64,000 bases of DNA from Rhizobium phaseoli (lineage in GTDB: Bacteria > Pseudomonadota > Alphaproteobacteria > Rhizobiales > Rhizobiaceae), in NCBI RefSeq assembly GCF_003985125.1, contig NZ_ML133565.1:186001-250000 (forward strand), read 5' to 3'. The notes beneath the pieces are model-generated. The model did no database searches. It was not told the DNA's origin and saw nothing but the letters and a program-made list of their open reading frames with translations. Both the position numbers and the translations under genes were made by a program. Shown here in pieces: positions 24,498-32,014 of this stretch; position 1 is the stretch's first letter; each line of letters opens with the position of its first letter.

Positions 24498-25612
24498 GCG
24501 TTCACCTCCGCCTGCCGGGTGACGGCTGGCTGTTTGATACCGCCGGGGATCTCATAGGTGGGGCTGCCATTCTTGCCGGGATGCCCCGGCAGCGGATTGC
24601 GGATGAGTTCGAGGATCATGTTGCGGAATTCGAACATCATCGGAACGGCTTCCAGCAGCAGGTTTGGCTGGCCGTTATAGGCACGCGTCAAAAGCTGGAG
24701 AAATTCGCCATAGCGCATGTTGAAGGCGATCGCCGCCTCATGCAGTTCCGAACCTTCGAGTATATCTTTTAGTTTCAGGTTCTGTTTTACAGGATAGGCG
24801 CCCTCCCAATCGACCTGCAGGTGTGGACCCGTGGGCTGGCCGGGCTGGTCGCCCTTCTGGTAGTAGCGGCCTTTGACCAGCTCCTCGAAACGATAGTAAT
24901 GGGCCAGTTCGTGGTCGTCATCGTCGTAGATGCCGCCGCCGTCGCCTTCGCCCTGTTCGATGATGAGCTCGAGCGCTTCCTGGGCACTTTTCAGATCGGT
25001 CACCGCAAACAGCTCGCCGCCTCCGGAGTAATAATATTCCGAGGTGATCTGGCGCGACCTGTCGCCGGTAAAGATGGTTGTGCCCGCCCCATGCGCTTCG
25101 GCTTCCAGGTATTTGATGCCTTCCGCGATGGCCGAGTAGAACTCGCCGATACTGTAGAAATGGAGGTCCTCATGTCTTGGATGGCTGGCGAGCGCGGTGA
25201 TACCAGCGGGAGTTTTGCGGTGCATCAGGCCCTTGCCGACGAGATGTTCAGGACGCTGGGCCGGCCGCTCGATTTTCAGGAAAGTCGCCAGCGCCTCATG
25301 GCCGAATGCCTGGATGCCGACCTTGAAATCGGTCTCACCGTCCGGCAGGGCGGCGGGATAGCTGGCTACGAAGTCCGGCCTGACAAGATCCGGCTTGCCG
25401 CCGATGGCATTGAGAATATTGGCCGCGATCGTCAGATGCAGCATTTCTTCCACGACGATTACGCGCAGAACCTGGGTTGCGTCCTGGTTGACGCCGGGCT
25501 TGATCGAGTAAAGCGCCGTCAGATACGGCGGAATCGTCGCATGTTCGAGCTGCATCGCCCGGTAGAGAAACTCTTTCAGCTCATCGAGCGTCTTGATACT
25601 ATAGGAATCCAT
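24494..25612 (-). CDS. Ferritin-like (VioB/iminophenylpyruvate dimer synthase-type) domain protein
   Basis: A 372-residue protein. Its N-terminal half shows a di-iron ferritin-like pattern: LEHATIPPYLTALYS, then VVEEMLHLTIAANIL about 35 residues later, then FYSIGEFY. This arrangement is found in the ferritin-like domains of VioB/RebD-type proteins and many uncharacterised bacterial proteins. The start at 25612 has GGAG 7 bases upstream. Enzymes with this domain do oxidative chemistry in natural-product pathways, but no reaction can be assigned here. It lies between the GMC oxidoreductase and the small subunit, so it may belong to that complex. Confidence 0.72.
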   Translation of the reverse strand: MDSYSIKTLDELKEFLYRAMQLEHATIPPYLTALYSIKPGVNQDATQVLRVIVVEEMLHLTIAANILNAIGGKPDLVRPDFVASYPAALPDGETDFKVGIQAFGHEALATFLKIERPAQRPEHLVGKGLMHRKTPAGITALASHPRHEDLHFYSIGEFYSAIAEGIKYLEAEAHGAGTTIFTGDRSRQITSEYYYSGGGELFAVTDLKSAQEALELIIEQGEGDGGGIYDDDDHELAHYYRFEELVKGRYYQKGDQPGQPTGPHLQVDWEGAYPVKQNLKLKDILEGSELHEAAIAFNMRYGEFLQLLTRAYNGQPNLLLEAVPMMFEFRNMILELIRNPLPGHPGKNGSPTYEIPGGIKQPAVTRQAEVNA

Positions 25613-25706
25613 GCTCATGCTCCGTGAAAGATAAGTTGGGTGCACCGGCCGGCTGTCACTTGCATCGAACCCACAAGTTCGTCCCGCGCTGGATGCCGGT
25701 CTTCGT

Positions 25707-27578
25707 TCAATGCAGAGACTTCAGAATCTCGCGACCGCTTCGGAAGCACATGGCGGCCAGCGTCAAGGTGACATTGGCCGTGCCGATCGTCGGCATGCTG
25801 CCGCCGCCCACGAGATAGAGATTTTCGTGGTCCCAGCTGCGCTGGTTCTTGTCCACGACGGAATTGGTCTTCGTCGTTCCCATGATATGGGTGCCGGCCA
25901 GATGATTGCCGCCGCGGATCGCATAGCCTTGTCCCTCATAGGCCACATAGCCGTAATCGCTGGGGTCGTAACGGGTATGGTCCTGCGCGCCCACGCGGGT
26001 AAAGACGGTGCGCGCAAATTGGCGGCCATAGGCGGCACCCTTCATGGTATATTCCGGAACCGTGAAGGACAGGATGGGCCGCATGTTGCCCAGAGCATCG
26101 GTATATTGCGGATCGACCGTGATGCGGTTGCTTTCGACGGGCATGACCTCGATCATGAACGCCAGCAGCAACTGCCGCGAAACCTGGTCGACCATGCCGC
26201 GCCGAAGATCCGCTCCGTAGAGGTTGCGATCATCCACCAGTTCCAGAAGGTCGGAGGTCGGCGCACCCGTGGCCCAGCCCCAGCCGTCGTTATGGATATC
26301 GATGGCGAAGGCGGCCTGCTTTTCCCGGAAAGGGCCGTCCCGCAGGTCGACAATACCGCCCGTCGAACTGGTTCCGCGCATCGTGCCGCAGATCTCAGGC
26401 ATCAGCGCCCAATTGAGCAGGTAGGCGTGGTCCATCAGATTGCGTCCGACAAGACCGCTGGTGCTGCGCAGGCCGGAGGCCAGCATAAGACGCGCGGTTT
26501 CGATGGCGCCTGCCGCAAGCACGAACACCTTGCCCTTGACGGTGATGGTCTCGTGAGCCGGTGAGGCCGGGTCCTTGTAAATCTTGACCTCGAGAGAGCG
26601 GACCTTCCCGCTATCCGGATCGATGTTGACCTTCGAAGCGACCGCCTGCGGCAGCAGTTCGACAAGCCGCTCGCCGCCTTTGCCGTTTGCCGCGAACGCC
26701 TTGGCAAGCGTTTTGCCGGAGTGGTAGCGCGCTTGCACGGGACAGAGCGGTACGCAGTTGGTATTGCCCTGGCACCGGCCGCCCTCTTCGACCTGATGCG
26801 TATCAACGGCGCCGATTGGACGGTAGCCCTTCCCACCGTCATAGGCCGGGTTCGGTATGCCGTTGCGACCCTGCGGATAGGGCCTGACCTTCAGGGAATA
26901 GGTCTTGTCGTAAAGTTCGACACTGGTGCCTTCGATGCCCTTGCTGACCTGCTGATCCAGATAGGAAAGCGGCAGTCCTCGCATGGGAAAGACATAGTCA
27001 TCCGGGAAGGTCTGCCCGAGATATTGCTGATCTTCGACATTCGCCGATACGCCGATTTCCCGCTCGGCAAGGCGGTAATCCTCCTCGACTTCCTCAAAGC
27101 TCAGCGGCCAGTCCAGCCCGTGGCCGAAAAGCGTGCGCGTCTTGAAATCCGAGCGAAGCAGGCGCGGCGTTTTCGCCTCCCAGTGCATGGTCGTTCCGCC
27201 GAAAATACGGGTATATACCGTATCGCTGACATAAGGGCCGGATTGAACGATATAGTTCGAACTATCGGTTTCTCCCGCCTGCAGCTTGCGAAGCTGCGGG
27301 CTGCGGGGTATGGCCGCGTTCGCATTCAGCGGAAAGGGCGACTGGTTGTCCTTGGAGGCTGCCGAATAGAAAGTCGTCAGCAGATTGTCATAGCCTGCCA
27401 GAGTGACATTGGAACCCGTTCCGGCTTCAAGGATAAGGACACGTTTGCCCGCTTCCGCAGCCTGCTTGGCAATGATTGCGCCCGAAATGCCGCTGCCGAC
27501 GATCACGATGTCGTAGTCGCCAGACTCTGCGACGGTCTTGGCGTCAGCTCTTATGGCCGATTCGAGGGGAAAAAGCAC
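25707..27578 (-). CDS. GMC-family FAD-dependent sugar/alcohol dehydrogenase with an Fe-S-type Cys cluster
   Basis: A 623-residue flavoprotein. The FAD dinucleotide fold is at about 23-50 (DIVIVGSGISGA, then ILEAG). The C-terminal domain carries the catalytic His in GGNHLAGTHIMG and the Asn in GTANVTLT. Three cysteines, C269, C274 and C278, sit where FAD-glucose dehydrogenase large subunits hold a 3Fe-4S cluster. No signal peptide is seen. The start is GTG, supported by GGAGG six bases upstream. The likely reaction is oxidation of a sugar or glycoside hydroxyl, with electrons leaving through the cluster. No cytochrome c subunit is encoded nearby. Confidence 0.87.
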   Translation of the reverse strand: MLFPLESAIRADAKTVAESGDYDIVIVGSGISGAIIAKQAAEAGKRVLILEAGTGSNVTLAGYDNLLTTFYSAASKDNQSPFPLNANAAIPRSPQLRKLQAGETDSSNYIVQSGPYVSDTVYTRIFGGTTMHWEAKTPRLLRSDFKTRTLFGHGLDWPLSFEEVEEDYRLAEREIGVSANVEDQQYLGQTFPDDYVFPMRGLPLSYLDQQVSKGIEGTSVELYDKTYSLKVRPYPQGRNGIPNPAYDGGKGYRPIGAVDTHQVEEGGRCQGNTNCVPLCPVQARYHSGKTLAKAFAANGKGGERLVELLPQAVASKVNIDPDSGKVRSLEVKIYKDPASPAHETITVKGKVFVLAAGAIETARLMLASGLRSTSGLVGRNLMDHAYLLNWALMPEICGTMRGTSSTGGIVDLRDGPFREKQAAFAIDIHNDGWGWATGAPTSDLLELVDDRNLYGADLRRGMVDQVSRQLLLAFMIEVMPVESNRITVDPQYTDALGNMRPILSFTVPEYTMKGAAYGRQFARTVFTRVGAQDHTRYDPSDYGYVAYEGQGYAIRGGNHLAGTHIMGTTKTNSVVDKNQRSWDHENLYLVGGGSMPTIGTANVTLTLAAMCFRSGREILKSLH

Positions 27579-27671
27579 TTTGGTCCTCCATTAATCCCGG
27601 AAAGCCGATCAGGGCTTTGCGGATCATGCCGTTCTGGACTCAATCGAGATCAGGCCTACGGCCTTCAATCG

Positions 27672-29099
27672 TCATGATTTCGGGCCGCGAGAGTTTCGGG
27701 GCTTGGACTTGGCGGCCGGGGCGGCGGCGCGGGCCCTGACTGCCGAGAGGAAGGAGGCATAGCTCCAGGTCAGATTCCGGACGCTTTTCTCGTAGCCAAC
27801 GGTTCCATCGAACTGTTCGCTCAGTTCATAGTGATCGCTGTGATAGACGATGGCGCGCAGCATGGCGTCAGACGAAGCCCGCAAAGCGGCCGACGCGTCG
27901 GCGGGGCTGCTGGATGCGCCAAGTCCCAGTTCTGCGAAGAAGGGTTCGGAGAATTGATCGAGGGGGAGGGCGCCGCTGGCCTCGATGGTATTGGCAAGCC
28001 GATATTGAAACTCGGCGAAGTTGGCGGTGCACAGAGCCCAGGGATGCCCGCCGGCAACAGGAGCCGCCACATCGCCATCGTAATGATCGCCTGGATAGCG
28101 CCCGAAGAGTGGTCCGAGCCCTTTGGCCGCGTCGGCGCCATTGACCGGGTAATAGTTCGAAGACGAAGGATCGGCCCACTGGCGCCGCAGGATGGCCGCC
28201 GTTGCCAGAAGCTTGGTATCGGTCGGCTCGATCCCGCCATAGCAGACCGAAGAGACGATATCGATGTTCGCGTCGTAACCGGCTTGCTCCGCGGCATCTA
28301 GAATGCTCACATAGAGCTGCCCGTTCCAGTGGGTTGCCAGCTGGCTTTCCAGCCAGGAGATGGCATCGGCCACCCCTGCAGGCACCGCAATGCCGATCGT
28401 GTTTGTCGAAATTTCCCGGAAAAAGCGCAGCTGTACGGCTCTTGCGAAAAACGAATAGCCCTCGTATTCCTCCCAGAGATTTGTGGTCTTGTTCTGGTAA
28501 ACTTCGAGAAGATAAGAGAGGTTGGCCTCGACCAGTTGTTTGGCGATCGTCTGGGTGGCGCCATCCAGCTGATCGAACAAGGTCATGATCGCAATCGACT
28601 GAATGGCCGGCCCATCATTCTGCTCCGACCACGGACGAACCTCGCCGGTGATGGTGAAGCAGGCGTGGCCAAGTGTGACGGTATCGGAATTCTTCGCATT
28701 CGCCTGGCAGAGCGCGGCGAAGTTCACATAGTCGACGAGGCTCGGCAAAACCCCGCCCGGAACGGGCAGCAAGCCGGCAAGCGCGATCTCGATGGCCGTA
28801 ATGGCCCCGTCGCGGACCCAGTTGAAAACATAGTCCTGGTCGACACCCGGCGTGTTTGCTGGATAGGAAGGTGCGGCGATGACGCAGCCGGGGGCGGAGA
28901 AGACGCCGGGCGATGCCGGATCCTCGATGACATAGCCATCGCTGGTGATGTTGCGCATCATCAGAAGAGAAAAATAGCGCGACAATGCGACCAGATCGGT
29001 CTGCGCGAAGGCAGGCCGCGGTTTGACTGTCGGCGCATTGGCGCCGATATGGGCCGCGTTCGCACCCGTCATTGACTGACTCCAAAGCGCAACTGTCAT
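27672..29099 (-). CDS. Glycoside hydrolase family 15 glucoamylase-like protein
   Basis: A 475-residue protein with the GH15 (alpha/alpha)6 fingerprints: YVFNWVRDGA, EQNDGPAIQS, LWEEYEGYSFF (general acid Glu region) and LSEQFDGTVG with NLTWSYASFL (general base Glu). Both catalytic Glu positions of fungal glucoamylase are kept. These enzymes release glucose from the non-reducing ends of alpha-glucans. No signal peptide or starch-binding domain is present, so it may act in the cytosol or be exported unusually. The start is doubled: two in-frame ATGs (29099 and 29072), each with GGAG at the same distance. First gene of the leftward cluster. Confidence 0.87.
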   Translation of the reverse strand: MTVALWSQSMTGANAAHIGANAPTVKPRPAFAQTDLVALSRYFSLLMMRNITSDGYVIEDPASPGVFSAPGCVIAAPSYPANTPGVDQDYVFNWVRDGAITAIEIALAGLLPVPGGVLPSLVDYVNFAALCQANAKNSDTVTLGHACFTITGEVRPWSEQNDGPAIQSIAIMTLFDQLDGATQTIAKQLVEANLSYLLEVYQNKTTNLWEEYEGYSFFARAVQLRFFREISTNTIGIAVPAGVADAISWLESQLATHWNGQLYVSILDAAEQAGYDANIDIVSSVCYGGIEPTDTKLLATAAILRRQWADPSSSNYYPVNGADAAKGLGPLFGRYPGDHYDGDVAAPVAGGHPWALCTANFAEFQYRLANTIEASGALPLDQFSEPFFAELGLGASSSPADASAALRASSDAMLRAIVYHSDHYELSEQFDGTVGYEKSVRNLTWSYASFLSAVRARAAAPAAKSKPRNSRGPKS

Positions 29100-29113
29100 T
29101 GACTGACTCCAAA
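29068..29113. repeat. Tandem duplication of ribosome-binding site and start codon of the GH15 gene
   Basis: A 19-base unit (29068-29086, repeated at 29095-29113; period 27) contains GGAG plus ATG on the minus strand. The period is nine codons, so both starts are in frame. It looks like a recent slippage duplication; either start could be used. Confidence 0.85.
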
Positions 29114-29284
29114 ATCGGTTGAGACTTGCCGGGGACCAGATCGAGAAATATTCCAGACCCGGACGGGAGAAATATTGCGGTCGAATGGGCGTTCAGAGTG
29201 AACACAAAGTCTTTGCGGAGGGCAGGGTGGCTGGCTGCCTGCCGCCCTACCCTCGGTCGCCGCTGCTGAACCTTTAACTAGAAA

Positions 29285-29298
29285 GATCGTCGACGATC
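29285..29298. promoter_or_regulatory. Perfect 14-bp palindrome upstream of the GH15 operon
   Basis: GATCGTCGACGATC, a perfect dyad, lies 186 bp before the GH15 start and 24 bp from a second palindrome. It could be a regulator operator. The binding protein is unknown. Confidence 0.45.
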
Positions 29299-29321
29299 CG
29301 CCTTTTATCAACCTAAAGGTG

Positions 29322-29336
29322 TTGACCTCAGGTCAA
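29322..29336. promoter_or_regulatory. Perfect 15-bp palindrome TTGACCT-C-AGGTCAA upstream of the GH15 operon
   Basis: Seven-base arms around a single C, between the XRE gene and the GH15 operon. Its GGTCAA half-site reappears in the dyad before luxI (29811-29816). An operator for the XRE or LuxR regulator is plausible. Confidence 0.5.
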
Positions 29337-29362
29337 AAAATCTTGGAGAATTGCGCTTGGCG

Positions 29363-29707
29363 TTACGGGTGTTCCGGCGGGATGGATTCGACCAGTCCGA
29401 CGAGATTGGAGCGTGTGGCCGCAGACCGGTTGCGCAACGCTAGAACCATTTGCAATTCGGTGGCGGAGATCGCGCTGTTCCTATGCCAGTCCATTGTGCC
29501 GCGCCCGAGCAGCAGCCAGTCGAGGGAGACATCCAGCAGGTCGGCGAGCGCGCAGGCGCTTTCCAGCGAGGTATGACCGCCATTCTGCCAGCGTGAGACG
29601 GCGGCGACGGACACGTCCAGTTCGGCCGCCAGGGCGTGAACTTTCCGGAACTTGCCGCGGGATATCGCCTCCCGAATACGTTTGCCGCGTGCCATGTCGT
29701 GGGTCAT
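29363..29707 (-). CDS. XRE-family helix-turn-helix regulator
   Basis: A 114-residue DNA-binding protein. The HTH spans about residues 5-65: KIRE-type start (GKRIREAISRG), then VHALAAELDVSVAAVSRWQNGGHTS and ALADLLDVSLDWLLLG, the standard XRE ending. The start at 29707 is chosen because GGAGG lies 7 bases upstream. It is transcribed leftward toward the GH15 operon, 263 bp away, and is divergent from luxI. It is the nearest candidate regulator of the operon; its ligand, if any, is unknown. Confidence 0.82.
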   Translation of the reverse strand: MTHDMARGKRIREAISRGKFRKVHALAAELDVSVAAVSRWQNGGHTSLESACALADLLDVSLDWLLLGRGTMDWHRNSAISATELQMVLALRNRSAATRSNLVGLVESIPPEHP

Positions 29708-29806
29708 CAAGAATCCTCCCGTTGTTGCGATAAAATTGGCAATTACCAAGAGCTTTCGGTCGACGAATATCAGCTATTTCTTATGGAAGGGGACGGCAAA
29801 GCCAAG

Positions 29807-29823
29807 CACCGGTCAACCTGGTG
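29807..29823. promoter_or_regulatory. Imperfect 17-bp dyad upstream of luxI (possible lux-type box)
   Basis: CACCGGTCAACCTGGTG has CACC/GGTG ends and five of eight symmetric pairs. It lies 64 bp before luxI, where LuxR-type regulators often bind. The match to known lux boxes is weak. Confidence 0.35.
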
Positions 29824-29886
29824 AAATATCCAGATTGCGCCCGGTAGGCCTCCTGTTGAACCGTCAGCACATCAGGAGGGACGGAT

Positions 29887-30525
29887 ATGTTGCGGATACT
29901 CACCAAAGACATGCTCGAGACCGATCGACGGGCTTTCGATGAAATGTTTCGGGCTCGCGCCGCCGTTTTTCGAGATCGTCTGGGATGGCAGGTCGATGTC
30001 CGGGATCAATGGGAGAGGGACCGATACGACGAGGCTGAGGATCCCGTCTATCTCGTCACGCAACAACCTTCCGGCACGCTGACGGGTTCGCTGCGCCTGC
30101 TGCCGACCACCGGCGCGACGATGCTCAAAAGCGAGTTCCGGCATTTCTTCGATCAGCCTATCGACGTTGATAGCCCGACGACCTGGGAATGTACCCGCTT
30201 TTGCCTTCATCCGCATGCCGGCGATATGAAGCAATCGCGCGCAGTCGCCACGGAGCTGCTCTCAGGGCTTTGCGATCTTGCGCTCGACACCGGCATCGAA
30301 AACATTGTCGGCGTCTATGACGTCGCGATGGTCGCGGTGTACCGGAGGATCGGCTGGAGGCCGACGCCGCTTGCCCGATCCCGGCCCGAGATCGGCAAGC
30401 TGTATGTTGGTCTATGGGATGTGACGGCGGACAATTGTCGGACACTTAGGGCCAACCTGTCCCGACTTCTGGAGCAAGCCTCTCCCTATCCTGCCAGATT
30501 CCTTGTCGATGGCGGCATGCGATAG
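29887..30525 (+). CDS. LuxI-family acyl-homoserine lactone synthase
   Basis: A 212-residue protein. Conserved LuxI features are RAAVFRDRLGW near residue 25, the acidic stretch with DEAEDPVYLV near 50, GSLRLLPT near 70, and the catalytic-region WECTRFCL near 105. It would make an N-acyl-homoserine lactone from SAM and an acyl-ACP; chain length cannot be predicted. AGGAGG lies just before the ATG. A luxR gene follows on the same strand 157 bp later. The order luxI-luxR is unlike cinR-cinI, so I do not assign a symbol. Confidence 0.93.
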   Translation: MLRILTKDMLETDRRAFDEMFRARAAVFRDRLGWQVDVRDQWERDRYDEAEDPVYLVTQQPSGTLTGSLRLLPTTGATMLKSEFRHFFDQPIDVDSPTTWECTRFCLHPHAGDMKQSRAVATELLSGLCDLALDTGIENIVGVYDVAMVAVYRRIGWRPTPLARSRPEIGKLYVGLWDVTADNCRTLRANLSRLLEQASPYPARFLVDGGMR

Positions 30526-30682
30526 GCGCCGTGTCCCAACGCCCAGCAGTGGGATAGGTCTCACCGGTCTTTAACTTGTTCTTCATATCGTGCCATGGTT
30601 GCCAAAAATATACTGTTCTCGGTAATCGTGAAATGTTACCATCGCGAGCAGTTCAAAAAATACGCAACCATGAGTCCATCTC

Positions 30683-31408
30683 ATGCTGAGCAGTTCTCGT
30701 TTTTTCTACTGTCTGGACCGGATCTCCGCATCGCCGACATTGCAGGATCTGGAAACGACGCTGGACGAAGTCCGCCACATCTATGCGATATCGCATATGG
30801 TTCTCCATGTGACCCGCTTCGCGGGCGCCACGGACAGCAATCCCCTGCTGATGCTGACCTATCCGCCCGAGTGGGTGAAACAATATCGTGACCGGGACTA
30901 CTTCAGCATCGACCCCGTCGTGCGTCTCGGCCGGCGTGGCTTCCTGCCCGTGGAATGGTCCGCATCAGGATGGGATTCAGGCCGAGCCTATGGCTTCTTC
31001 AAGGAGGCCATGGCCTTCGGTGTCGGCCGGCAAGGCGTTACCCTGCCCGTGCGCGGACCGCAGGGGGAGCGATCGCTGTTTACGGTGACCTCCAACCACC
31101 CCGACGCCTATTGGCGGCAATTCCGCATGGACAGCATGCGCGACCTGCAGTTTCTCGCCCACCATCTCCACGATCGAGCCATGGTCTTGTCGGGCATGAG
31201 AAAAGTTGCGGATTTGCCGCGATTGTCACGCCGCGAACTGCAATGCCTGGAGATGACCGCCAATGGCTTGCTGGCCAAGCAGATCTGCGCCCGCTTGTCC
31301 ATTTCGGTCAGCGCAGTCCAACTCTATCTCGCCTCGGCGCGCCGGAAGCTGACCGTTGCCACGACGAGCGAAGCAGTTGCTCGGGCCACGGCGCTCGAAC
31401 TGATATAA
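30683..31408 (+). CDS. LuxR-family quorum-sensing transcription regulator
   Basis: A 241-residue protein of standard LuxR length. The autoinducer domain keeps the signature residues: W and Y in PPEWVKQYRDRDYFSIDP, Asp-Pro in IDP, Trp in PVEW, and Gly in GVGRQGV. The C-terminal HTH starts LSRRELQCLEMTANGLLAKQI and ends ARRKLTV. It should bind the product of the adjacent luxI and control nearby promoters, for which the palindromes at 29285-29336 are candidates. Intact, with no missing key residue. Confidence 0.93.
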   Translation: MLSSSRFFYCLDRISASPTLQDLETTLDEVRHIYAISHMVLHVTRFAGATDSNPLLMLTYPPEWVKQYRDRDYFSIDPVVRLGRRGFLPVEWSASGWDSGRAYGFFKEAMAFGVGRQGVTLPVRGPQGERSLFTVTSNHPDAYWRQFRMDSMRDLQFLAHHLHDRAMVLSGMRKVADLPRLSRRELQCLEMTANGLLAKQICARLSISVSAVQLYLASARRKLTVATTSEAVARATALELI

Positions 31409-31424
31409 GCGTGCCGATCCCTGT

Positions 31425-31889
31425 TTATCGCCGGCCCTTGGTGCGTGTCGCCAGAACGTTGCGAATCGAAAAGCTGGAATGAATCCTCAGAACGCCGGGC
31501 AAGGTCGAAAGAATTTCCTTGTGGATCCGCTCGAACTCGCCCGCGCTGGCGACCTCGACGCGCAGCAAATAATCCGAACCACCGGTCATCAGAAAACATT
31601 CGCGGATTTCCGGATGCCGGCGGACCGCCGCCTCGAAGCGGTCGAGATGCTCCTCGGTCTGCCGTTCAAGCGTGATGTTGATGATAACGGCGATCATTTC
31701 ATCCGCATTGCCGGTGTCCACCAGCGCCGTATAGCCGCGGATGACCCCTGATTTTTCCATGATCTTGATGCGTCTCAGGCAGGCCGAGGGTGAAAGGCCG
31801 ATCTCGGCGGCGAGTTTGGCGTTGCTCATGCGCGCGTCCAGGCGCAGCAGTCTGAGAATATTGCGATCGATGAGGTCGAGGGCAGGCAT
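31425..31889 (-). CDS. Lrp/AsnC-family regulator, DadR-like
   Basis: A 154-residue Lrp-type protein. An N-terminal HTH (LDLIDRNILRLLRLDARMSN, then LAAEIGLSPSACLRRI) precedes a RAM effector domain (FLMTGGSDYLLRVEV). The start at 31889 has AGGA 8 bases upstream. It diverges from alanine racemase and D-amino-acid dehydrogenase, the usual arrangement for a DadR-type activator responding to alanine. The palindrome between them is a likely binding site. Confidence 0.88.
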   Translation of the reverse strand: MPALDLIDRNILRLLRLDARMSNAKLAAEIGLSPSACLRRIKIMEKSGVIRGYTALVDTGNADEMIAVIINITLERQTEEHLDRFEAAVRRHPEIRECFLMTGGSDYLLRVEVASAGEFERIHKEILSTLPGVLRIHSSFSIRNVLATRTKGRR

Positions 31890-31913
31890 GAACGTTTCCT
31901 TCAGATCATGATT

Positions 31914-31929
31914 TATTATGCGAATAATA
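31914..31929. promoter_or_regulatory. 16-bp palindrome between the Lrp-type gene and dadX
   Basis: TATTAT-GCGA-ATAATA has perfect 6-base arms in AT-rich sequence, 25 bp from the regulator start. It fits the AT-rich dyads bound by Lrp/AsnC proteins. Confidence 0.5.
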
Positions 31930-32014
31930 GACCGCACGTGCAATAATCAACGACAGAATCATCGGCAATTTCGCTCATTATTTCATAAGCTTCTGACATT
32001 CAGATGGGGTGGAC

